A DNA stretch of 8,377 nt from Bacteroidota bacterium (lineage in GTDB: Bacteria; Bacteroidota; Bacteroidia; Bacteroidales; FEN-979). Under the pieces are notes generated by a model. It was not told the origin of the DNA. It worked only from the letters and a program-made list of their open reading frames with translations, and made no database searches. Location: NCBI GenBank assembly GCA_026391755.1, contig JAPLDN010000415.1:1-8377 (forward strand), read 5' to 3'. Position numbers and translations under genes: made by a program. Below, piece by piece: positions 1-6,121 of the stretch (positions are counted from its first letter, which is position 1; each line of letters opens with the position of its first letter).

Positions 1-1
1 T

Positions 2-574
2 CTGTTCCTCTTCGGCGGTATAATATTCGCCCAGACGGAACAGGCTGTCATTAAGGAAAAACCTCATCAGCAAGACCTGCTAAATGAGGTTTATGCCTCT
101 TACGGGATAGGTTCCCTGTATTATTACATCAACGTGAACTCCAACAGCGATTGGTCTTATACCGCTATTGGTTCCTTCATAATTGGTTACACCCGTTCCA
201 TGAATAAAGTTATAGGTGTTGGCTTCCAGATCGGGTACACTCCTCTCTCTGCCAAGTATAAAATTAATACATCCAGAACAAAGAACTATAATTATGTTCA
301 GGCCCTGGCAAGGATTAAATTCCAGTACCTTAACAAGCCTACCTTCGCCATGTACTCAGGTATCGCAATTGGTGTGACAATGAATTATTACAGTGAAACA
401 GGTGAGTCAGACATGAGCAGCCCAGGCACCCTGAGCAAACAGGAACTACTGCCGGCGGCTCAGCTTACACTTCTCGGGTTCAGGGTTGGCAGGGGAGGCG
501 CCTTCTGCGGTGAATTCGGCATAGGTACATTATCGATCATTAATCTCGGGGTAAGCATTAAATTCGGACAATAG
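2..574 (+). CDS. Outer-membrane beta-barrel protein, 5'-truncated by window edge
   Basis: The frame is open to the left edge, so the true start lies outside the window; the GTG at 134 is internal. About 190 residues are visible. The first ones, LFLFGGIIFAQTEQ, look like the hydrophobic core and cleavage region (FAQ) of a signal peptide, so only roughly 8-12 residues are missing. The mature part alternates short amphipathic strands rich in Tyr, Gly and Phe (such as YASYGIGSLYYYI and GFQIGYTPL) with polar turns, and ends in GVSIKFGQ with an aromatic residue near the C terminus. This fits a small 8- to 10-stranded outer-membrane barrel of the porin-like type common in Bacteroidota. Ligand and role cannot be read from it. 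The next gene begins one base after the TAG stop, so the two are probably cotranscribed. The barrel class is inferred from composition and strand pattern, not from a specific motif. Confidence 0.85.
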   Translation: MFLFGGIIFAQTEQAVIKEKPHQQDLLNEVYASYGIGSLYYYINVNSNSDWSYTAIGSFIIGYTRSMNKVIGVGFQIGYTPLSAKYKINTSRTKNYNYVQALARIKFQYLNKPTFAMYSGIAIGVTMNYYSETGESDMSSPGTLSKQELLPAAQLTLLGFRVGRGGAFCGEFGIGTLSIINLGVSIKFGQ

Positions 575-575
575 G

Positions 576-1112
576 ATGCCGTTTGCGGTGCCATTTAAGA
601 TACATCTTCTGAAAATCCTGATCTTCTGGAGCTTCATTTTATTATTAAGTACCGAGGCATTGCCTCAGAAAACCCTTCTTCTTGAAAAAGTTGGCGCCAG
701 GAGGAAATTCTTCTTCAAGGCCGAAGATAAATTCATGCTCAGGACGTATAAGCCTGACACCCTGCTCCGCGGCCGGTTATGGGATATTGCTGATAACGAT
801 ATCATCCTTCAAACGTATATCCCGTTAACCATTCAGTATCCGAATATAAAGTATGTATATCAAAATTATACGTTTCCTCTGAAATTTGGAGTTTACTGCA
901 TGGCTTTTGGCGGAGTAACTGCCATAGCGATCACCATTAACCACCTGCTGAATAATGAGCAGGTATTTACTCCCGATATGGCCTATCTTTGTCTTCCATT
1001 CATAGGTGCGGGCATTATCAGTATTTCCCTCTCGAGGGAGAGAATGAAGATAGGGCCGAGGTGGAAACTCAAGGTCCTGGATATGCCGGTTTTTCCATTG
1101 TATGGCAAATGA
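576..1112 (+). CDS. Conserved hypothetical envelope protein (signal peptide plus two hydrophobic segments)
   Basis: This 178-residue protein starts one base after the upstream stop (TAG-G-ATG), which suggests translational coupling. Residues 8-30 form a basic-then-hydrophobic N terminus ending in STEALPQ, a likely signal peptide. Residues 33-96 carry a small beta-type segment: a basic stretch GARRKFFFKAED, then KPDTLLRGRLWDIADNDIIL and IQYPNIKYVY. That pattern (solvent-exposed beta strands ending in an I-x-x-V/Y strand) resembles Bacteroidota hypothetical proteins I have seen, but I can give no function. Residues 104-125 and 135-153 are hydrophobic and may be membrane helices. The C-terminal tail KIGPRWKLKVLD is basic. 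Its place between two barrel genes suggests an envelope role; that is inference. No catalytic motif is visible. Confidence 0.84.
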   Translation: MPFAVPFKIHLLKILIFWSFILLLSTEALPQKTLLLEKVGARRKFFFKAEDKFMLRTYKPDTLLRGRLWDIADNDIILQTYIPLTIQYPNIKYVYQNYTFPLKFGVYCMAFGGVTAIAITINHLLNNEQVFTPDMAYLCLPFIGAGIISISLSRERMKIGPRWKLKVLDMPVFPLYGK

Positions 1113-1150
1113 TGATTGCTCAAAATAATAATAACCCATAAACAAATTCA

Positions 1151-1768
1151 ATGAAAAAACTGCTTATCATTATCGCCCTGGCGGGGTGTTTGATAACACC
1201 GGCCATGGCGCAGGAAACACCTTCCCTAAGGTACCATGAATTTGGGGTCATTTTCTCCAGCCTTAACAGTTTCGGACTGAGGTATAAGTACGGAAATGAA
1301 AAGACCATGCTAAGAGTCAGCTTGCTGGCCATGAACCTGTACTCCTTAAATTCGTCCAGCGAACGAAACAGTGATAGTTCAGAATTAAAGCAAACCGGAT
1401 ATGGGGCGGGCTTTCGAATTGGTTTTGACAGCAAGCTGCCTTTATTCAGCTCCTTCTCCCTTTTGCTGGGCGCCGAAGCAGGGTTTGATTATCAATACAC
1501 CCATTATACCCAGACCCTGAACGGAACAAAAAGCAATGAAAATGTACAAACATCAATCTCTCCCGGACTTTCTTTTATTTTCGGGTTTAATTATATTTTA
1601 AAAGACCACCTGGTACTGGGAGCCGAGATCAATCCGACAGTTTCATATGATAACCGTATCAACAAATATAAAGAGCCGAAGGAGTATACAGTTAAAGACA
1701 ACCGCATCAATTTTTCCCTGTCAACTGCGGGCGCCGGATTATACATAGCATACCGCTTCGGGAAATAA
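1151..1768 (+). CDS. Secreted outer-membrane beta-barrel protein
   Basis: The protein has 205 residues and a textbook signal peptide, MKKLLIIIALAGCLITPAMA, with cleavage expected after AMA at about residue 20-21. The mature chain has repeated amphipathic strands (GLRYKYG, GYGAGFRIGF, LLLGAEAGFDYQY, SFIFGFNYIL, LVLGAEINPTVSY) and ends in GAGLYIAYRFGK, the usual terminal strand of small porin-like barrels. Length and strand count suggest an eight-stranded barrel. It lies 38 bp after the preceding gene. The ATG has no Shine-Dalgarno sequence and sits in an A-rich leader, which is usual in Bacteroidota. It is probably cotranscribed with the two upstream genes, and with the first it forms a pair of similar-sized barrels around one hypothetical gene. 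Transcription would end in the palindromic heptamer array that starts directly after the TAA. The specific function is unknown. Confidence 0.88.
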   Translation: MKKLLIIIALAGCLITPAMAQETPSLRYHEFGVIFSSLNSFGLRYKYGNEKTMLRVSLLAMNLYSLNSSSERNSDSSELKQTGYGAGFRIGFDSKLPLFSSFSLLLGAEAGFDYQYTHYTQTLNGTKSNENVQTSISPGLSFIFGFNYILKDHLVLGAEINPTVSYDNRINKYKEPKEYTVKDNRINFSLSTAGAGLYIAYRFGK

Positions 1769-1769
1769 T

Positions 1770-1825
1770 ATCTGATATCCGACATCTGACATCTGATATC
1801 AGATGTCGGATGTCAGATATCGGAT
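1770..1825. terminator. Long imperfect palindrome, possible bidirectional terminator
   Basis: Centred between 1797 and 1798, the two 28-base arms pair at 25 of 28 positions. The mismatches are at 1787/1808, 1780/1815 and 1773/1822; two become U-G wobbles in the plus-strand RNA. The innermost 14 bp, ATCTGATATCAGAT, are a perfect palindrome, as are three more bp on each side. It sits just after the TAA of the plus-strand barrel gene and covers the point reached by lysA transcripts from the other side. No T-run follows on either strand, so it is not a canonical intrinsic terminator. Termination or 3'-end protection is inferred from position and pairing. Confidence 0.5.
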
Positions 1826-1836
1826 GTCAGATTTCA
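1774..1836. repeat. Heptamer tandem array (GAYRTCN), 9 units, at lysA stop
   Basis: The region divides without gaps into nine 7-bp units: GATATCC, GACATCT (twice), GATATCA, GATGTCG, GATGTCA, GATATCG, GATGTCA and a degenerate GATTTCA. The consensus is GAYRTCN. Each full unit is GATATC, GACATC or GATGTC plus one spacer base. The first half is mainly GACATC and the second half mainly GATGTC, its complement, so the array is also palindromic. It lies between two convergent genes, and the last units enter the lysA coding end. The stop codon TGA (complement of 1827-1829) is part of a unit. Confidence 0.9.
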
Positions 1837-2981
1837 TCGGAATAGACTTCTCCTGCCAGGTCCCTGAGGTTGTAACGGGAAGCCATGGTTTGTCCGTAGG
1901 CGCCGGCCGAACGGATTGCGATAAGATCGCCCCTGCGGGTTTCGGGCATTACCACAGCTTTCCCAAAGCAATCGGATGATTCGCAAACCGGACCGACGAC
2001 ATCATATTTCCGTTTTTCACCGGTGGAGGTCAGGTTCTCGATCTTATGATAGCTCTGGTAAAGCGCCGGCCTTATCAGGTCATTCATGCCTGCGTCGACA
2101 ATAGCAAAACGGGTGTTCACTGCTTCTTTTACAAAGAGCACCCTGGTTATCAGGCTGCCGCATTGGGCAACAATGGCACGGCCTGGTTCAAAGTGAAGCT
2201 GCTGATGCCCCTGCAACTCTATCAGATCGTGAAAAACCCCGAAGTATGCAGCAAAATCGGGGATGCTGCATTTATCCGGCTCGCTGTAATCGACCCCCAG
2301 TCCGCCCCCGACATTAATGATATCCGTAAGATACCCCTGTTCCATAAACCAGGTATTGATCTCATTTACACGTTCGCAAAGGCTTTTAAACACAGCCAGG
2401 TCGGTGATCTGTGAACCGATATGGAAATGCAGTCCCTGAAGCTCAAGATTGTCAAGGGAACGGAGTTTCTCAAGCACCGCATCGAATTGCCAGGTAAGGA
2501 TCCCGAATTTATTTTCTTCAAGCCCTGTTGTGATGTACCTGTGGGTATGGGCATCCACGTTGGGAATGATGCGAAGGGAAATCCGGGCTTTAACCCCCAT
2601 TTCAGATGCCAGGGAATTGATCACTTCCATTTCCTGAACAGATTCCACGTTGATGCTTTGAATCCCATGATTCAAAGCCAGTCTCAGCTCATCATCTGTT
2701 TTTCCAACACCCGCAAACATTATTTTTCCGGCCTGAAAACCATGTTCAAGCGCTGATTTAACCTCATTCCCACTCACGCAATCGGCCCCGAAGCCGGCAC
2801 TACTGATAATCTTCAGGATCTTCGGGTTGGAATTGGCTTTCAGTGCATAATGCATGCGATAACCATATCGGCCTGCTTCCAGTGTACAGCGTCCGATTGT
2901 GGCATTGAGCACTTCCATATTATAATAATAAAACGGAGTGTGGATCTGCCTGATTTTTTCTATGATATCCGTTTTGATCAT
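1827..2981 (-). CDS. lysA: Diaminopimelate decarboxylase
   Basis: This PLP-dependent cytoplasmic enzyme decarboxylates meso-diaminopimelate to L-lysine, the last step of lysine synthesis. The 384 residues carry the full fold-III (alanine racemase-like) signature set. The Schiff-base lysine is in YALKAN (K48). HFHIGSQ is at 185-191, the glycine-rich phosphate loop GGGLGVDY at 225-232 and EPGR at 265-268. DAGMNDLIRPALY spans 296-308, the catalytic cysteine is in CESSD (C333), and GAYG to SRYN (360-371) supplies the C-terminal substrate and cofactor contacts. It is slightly shorter than the roughly 400-420 residues common elsewhere. Only 11 bp separate it from the lysC stop, so it is the second gene of an operon. 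The start lacks a clear Shine-Dalgarno sequence, and upstream lysC translation may deliver ribosomes. Its TGA stop lies inside the heptamer array. Confidence 0.97.
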   Translation of the reverse strand: MIKTDIIEKIRQIHTPFYYYNMEVLNATIGRCTLEAGRYGYRMHYALKANSNPKILKIISSAGFGADCVSGNEVKSALEHGFQAGKIMFAGVGKTDDELRLALNHGIQSINVESVQEMEVINSLASEMGVKARISLRIIPNVDAHTHRYITTGLEENKFGILTWQFDAVLEKLRSLDNLELQGLHFHIGSQITDLAVFKSLCERVNEINTWFMEQGYLTDIINVGGGLGVDYSEPDKCSIPDFAAYFGVFHDLIELQGHQQLHFEPGRAIVAQCGSLITRVLFVKEAVNTRFAIVDAGMNDLIRPALYQSYHKIENLTSTGEKRKYDVVGPVCESSDCFGKAVVMPETRRGDLIAIRSAGAYGQTMASRYNLRDLAGEVYSDEI

Positions 2982-2992
2982 GTTCGCGGATG

Positions 2993-4312
2993 TCAGTGGT
3001 TGAAAAGATGTGCGCTGAGTGCGTTCAAGGCCTGGCTCTTGAAGGATGAGGGAATCAGTATGGAAATATTATGCTGGCTCCCTCCGTATGAGATCATCCT
3101 GACCGGTATGCCGCTGAGTGCATTGAATACCGATTGTGCTGCGTTGCTGCCTTCGGCTATCCCTTCACCTACAGCCGAAATGATAGTTTGGTCATGATCG
3201 GTTTCAACGGTTCCATAATGCTTCAGGTCATCAATGATGCGTGAAAGCCTGCTGGTGTCGTCAATCGTCAGCGAAACACTGATCTCCGAAGTCGTGATCA
3301 TGTCGATTGGTGTTTTGTAGATCTCGAAGATCTCAAACACTTTGCGCATGAACCCATAGGCGAGCAGCATCCTCCCTGACTTCACCCGTATCGCGGTAAT
3401 CCCGTCTTTGGCCGCAATGGCTTTGATGCCTTTCCCTGAAGCCTTGTCGGTTATTGTAGTTCCCTCAGCCTGGGGATCCAAAGTATTTTTGATAATCACA
3501 GGGATCCCCCCAACTTTAGCGGGAAGTATGGTCGAAGGATGAAGGATCTTGGCACCGAAATAAGCCAGCTCTGCAGCTTCATCAAATGAGAGTTCGGCAA
3601 TAGCATGGGTATCTTTCACAAACCTTGGATCATTGTCGTGAAACCCGTCAATATCGGTCCATATCTGGATAGCCGAAGCGTTCATGGCTACCCCGATAAG
3701 GGCGGCTGAATAATCGCTGCCTCCGCGCTTTAGGTTGTCGATCTCTCCAAAAGCATTCCGGCAAATGAAGCCCTGGGTAATAAAGAACGACTTCCCGGGA
3801 TATTTTTCCAGTTCCCTTTGGAGATTCTCTTTTATATAAAAATGATCGGGCTCCTGTTCCCTGTCTATCCGCATAAAATTCAATGCAGGCAATAGAAAAG
3901 CCTCGATGCCGCTTTCGTGGCAATATAGTTCAAACAGGGCGGTCGACAGCAATTCCCCCTGGGCAACCAGGCATTTTATTTCATTTGCAGTGAAAAGATC
4001 CAGGGTGAAAGAACGGATATAACTGAAATGTTCCCTTAGGAGGTTATAACTCATTTCCCTGTATTCCCCGGCCGAAAGTAATTCATCAGCAACGAGCTGG
4101 TACTGTTTCTCTAGCAGGTTTATTTTGTCTTGGGCCGCATCGGTATTCTTTTTGGCCAGGAAATCGGCAATCTCAAGCAGGCTGTTGGTTGTCCCCGACA
4201 TCGCGGAAAGTACAACCATTTTAGGTTCTTCATATGAAGCTGTAAGCTTGGCGACAGCTTTAATCCGTTCAGCCGAGCCAACGGAAGTGCCGCCAAATTT
4301 CATGATCATCAT
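2993..4312 (-). CDS. lysC: Aspartokinase, monofunctional, LysC type
   Basis: Aspartate kinase phosphorylates L-aspartate to 4-phospho-L-aspartate, the committed step toward diaminopimelate, lysine, threonine and methionine. The 439-residue protein has the amino-acid kinase domain first: KFGGTSVG at 5-12, a GE pair at 119-120, LKRGGSDYSA at 194-203, TDIDGF at 219-224 and FGAKILHP at 252-259. Two ACT-type regulatory segments follow, at about 304-362 and 375-436. The first contains MITTSEISVSL (338-348), the motif of lysine-inhibited LysC enzymes, so feedback by lysine is likely. No homoserine dehydrogenase domain follows. Three in-frame ATG codons open the gene (residues 1, 2 and 4); the fourth residue would give the usual MKFGGTS start, so the true start may be 9 bases later. 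It is promoter-proximal in a lysC-lysA operon. The same two activities are fused in one LysAC polypeptide in some Xanthomonadaceae. Confidence 0.97.
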   Translation of the reverse strand: MMIMKFGGTSVGSAERIKAVAKLTASYEEPKMVVLSAMSGTTNSLLEIADFLAKKNTDAAQDKINLLEKQYQLVADELLSAGEYREMSYNLLREHFSYIRSFTLDLFTANEIKCLVAQGELLSTALFELYCHESGIEAFLLPALNFMRIDREQEPDHFYIKENLQRELEKYPGKSFFITQGFICRNAFGEIDNLKRGGSDYSAALIGVAMNASAIQIWTDIDGFHDNDPRFVKDTHAIAELSFDEAAELAYFGAKILHPSTILPAKVGGIPVIIKNTLDPQAEGTTITDKASGKGIKAIAAKDGITAIRVKSGRMLLAYGFMRKVFEIFEIYKTPIDMITTSEISVSLTIDDTSRLSRIIDDLKHYGTVETDHDQTIISAVGEGIAEGSNAAQSVFNALSGIPVRMISYGGSQHNISILIPSSFKSQALNALSAHLFNH

Positions 4313-4351
4313 GGTCTATCTGTATTTAATCCAAATAAAATAACAGGGGCA

Positions 4352-4359
4352 CAAAAGTA
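4352..4359 (-). promoter_or_regulatory. lysC promoter, -7 box TACTTTTG
   Basis: On the minus strand this reads TACTTTTG, an exact match to the Bacteroidota -7 consensus TAnnTTTG. It lies 39 bp before the first lysC ATG, giving a leader of about 30-35 nt. I see no convincing TTTG -33 element at the usual distance of about 19 bp upstream. The leader is too short to hold a lysine riboswitch. Confidence 0.6.
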
Positions 4360-4387
4360 GGAAAAATTTCACCCTCCTGTTAAGTAA

Positions 4388-4418
4388 TTCGTGTCATGAT
4401 AAAAATTTTATACATTCG
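4388..4418 (+). promoter_or_regulatory. Candidate promoter for the MscS-family gene
   Basis: TTCG at 4388-4391 and TACATTCG at 4411-4418 are each one base from the Bacteroidota -33 (TTTG) and -7 (TAnnTTTG) boxes. They are separated by 19 bp, the favoured spacing. The start codon at 4445 is 26 bp further on, after AAAGGA at 4436-4441, a rather close but plausible ribosome-binding site. The box mismatches keep confidence moderate. Confidence 0.45.
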
Positions 4419-4444
4419 TATGAAAATAGATCAATAAAGGAATT

Positions 4445-6121
4445 ATGAGGAAGAATACAGGCATTCGTTGGGGGATTTTCATCCTCGCCCTTTTTATCCA
4501 GTTCAGCATACCCCCGGTTTTGTTTGCCCGGAACACCCAGGCGGCACAGGACTCAGCCGCTCAGGTGTTCAAGGGTTACCCCGTTGATCCGTTCGGGAAC
4601 ATCCTGTTTTATGTCAAAACAAGGATAGGACCCTACAAACCTGAAGGAAGGGCAAAAAGGACAACAGAGGACATCAGGGAACTGGCAAATGATCCTTTCT
4701 TCAGGACCGACTCCCTCGAGATCGTCCACGAAGATGACGACATCGATATAGTTTACGGGGAGAAAATAATAAGCTCAGTTACACAGGCCGATTCGAAAGC
4801 CGAAAACAAACCTTCCGAGCTTATTGCATCTGAAAGGCATAAGGCTATTTCCACAGCTATCAACGAACAGATCCAACTGAATTCCGAGGCAGGGATACTG
4901 AAGAGCATGCTTTTTTCAGGGTTCATCCTGGTGATCCTGACCCTGCTGATCTATCTTGTGAACAAGATTTATTATTTCCTGGATAAGAGGATCCCGGATT
5001 TCAAATCGGGACCCCTTTCGCGGATGAAGATCAGGGATGTTCCCATTATTCCCGTGCGAAACCAGATACAGATACTCCATATACTTAACCAGGTCATAAG
5101 GTATTTACTGATACTTCTTTTCTTTGTCACTGCACTCTGGCTTACCAGTTACCTTCTTCCCTGGACCAAATTATATTCCCTTATATTCCTTAAATTCATC
5201 CTTCGGCCTGTAGGCAACTTCTTTAGGTCCATCTGGTTCTTTATCCCTAACCTGCTGACGATCATCGTGATCTGTTTCATCACCACGATGATTGTTAAAT
5301 TATTCAGGTTCTTTAAAAACGAAATTGAACAGGGCGATATAAAACTCAGAGGATTCTTCCCTGAATGGGCACTCCCGGTTTTCAACATTATCCGGTTCCT
5401 TGTATGGGCATTTGCGATCATCCTCATCTATCCCCATCTCCCGGGTTCTGATTCCAAGGTTTTCCAGGGAGTTTCGGTATTGATAGGACTGCTGTTTTCC
5501 ATCACTTCGGCAAGCATCCTGGGCAACCTGGTCGCGGGATTCGCACTTACATTCACCCGCGCATTCCAGATTGGCGACAGGATAAAAGTTGGCGACAACA
5601 TCGGGGATGTGGTTGAAAAGACCATGGCCGTCACCAAGATCCGGACAATCAAGAATGAGATAATCACAATTCCAAACGGCAAGATCAGTAATTCGGAAGT
5701 AGTTAATTACACCACACTGGAAAAGGAAGGCGGACTTATCCTGCATTCTACGGTAACTATCGGCTACGATGCCCCGTGGAGACAGATTCATAAATTGCTT
5801 ATCGACGCTGCTAAAGCAACGGAATTAATACTTCCTGAGCCGGAACCTTTTGTTTTCCAGACCAGCCTTGATGATTTTTATGTGAGTTACCAGATCAACG
5901 CCTATACAAAGGATTCGCACCAGATGGCTGTGATCATGTCGAACCTGCACCTCAATATCCAGGAAAGCTTCAACAATGCCGGCGTCGAGATCATGTCGCC
6001 GCATTACCGCTCCCTGCGCGATGGGAACAGGATTGCCATCCCCGACGACCATATACCGAAAGAATATATCACTCCCGGCTTCCAGCTATCCAGCTATCCA
6101 CCTACTCCACCAGGATCATGA
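4445..6121 (+). CDS. MscS-family mechanosensitive ion channel with periplasmic N-terminal region
   Basis: This inner-membrane channel should open on membrane tension and release solutes after hypo-osmotic shock. Residues 1-28 form a signal peptide (core IFILALFIQF, end PPVLFA). Residues 29-150 are polar and probably periplasmic. Hydrophobic helices follow at about 154-178, 217-240, 262-287 and 308-331. The pore-lining helix is at about 340-372, with Gly/Ala/Ser-rich SITSASILGNLVAGFALTF. The conserved beta domain then starts with FQIGDRIKVGD (374-384) and IPNGKI (409-414), and the C-terminal vestibule signature GVEIMSPH is at 513-520. At 558 residues it is far longer than E. coli MscS (286), owing to the N-terminal extension and extra helices, as in the larger MscS relatives. 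The last 12 or so residues (LSSYPPTPPGS) are low-complexity and encoded partly by an 8-bp repeat. The gene is divergent from lysC and overlaps the 3' end of the next gene. Confidence 0.94.
   Translation: MRKNTGIRWGIFILALFIQFSIPPVLFARNTQAAQDSAAQVFKGYPVDPFGNILFYVKTRIGPYKPEGRAKRTTEDIRELANDPFFRTDSLEIVHEDDDIDIVYGEKIISSVTQADSKAENKPSELIASERHKAISTAINEQIQLNSEAGILKSMLFSGFILVILTLLIYLVNKIYYFLDKRIPDFKSGPLSRMKIRDVPIIPVRNQIQILHILNQVIRYLLILLFFVTALWLTSYLLPWTKLYSLIFLKFILRPVGNFFRSIWFFIPNLLTIIVICFITTMIVKLFRFFKNEIEQGDIKLRGFFPEWALPVFNIIRFLVWAFAIILIYPHLPGSDSKVFQGVSVLIGLLFSITSASILGNLVAGFALTFTRAFQIGDRIKVGDNIGDVVEKTMAVTKIRTIKNEIITIPNGKISNSEVVNYTTLEKEGGLILHSTVTIGYDAPWRQIHKLLIDAAKATELILPEPEPFVFQTSLDDFYVSYQINAYTKDSHQMAVIMSNLHLNIQESFNNAGVEIMSPHYRSLRDGNRIAIPDDHIPKEYITPGFQLSSYPPTPPGS
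6081..6104. repeat. Octamer repeat TCCAGCTA x3 at converging gene ends
   Basis: Two perfect copies of TCCAGCTA (6081-6088, 6089-6096) and a third with two changes (TCCACCTA, 6097-6104) lie in the last codons of the channel gene. The final base of the third copy completes the minus-strand TAG stop of the hydrolase gene (6102-6104). It encodes the odd SSYPP tail of the channel protein. Confidence 0.8.

Noticed and set aside
825..1434. Two minus-strand open frames opposite the left envelope genes
   Set aside because: They overlap each other and lie opposite plus-strand genes with signal peptides and barrel patterns; nothing supports them.
2046..2414. Plus-strand open frame of about 122 codons
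   Set aside because: It lies wholly inside lysA on the opposite strand, and its protein has no coherent family pattern.
4313..4351. Lysine riboswitch before lysC
   Set aside because: The leader from the likely promoter is about 35 nt, far too short for the large lysine aptamer, and no paired helices are apparent.
5300..5791. Minus-strand open frame of about 163 codons
   Set aside because: It is antisense to the conserved pore and beta domain of the channel gene, whose protein motifs are clear.
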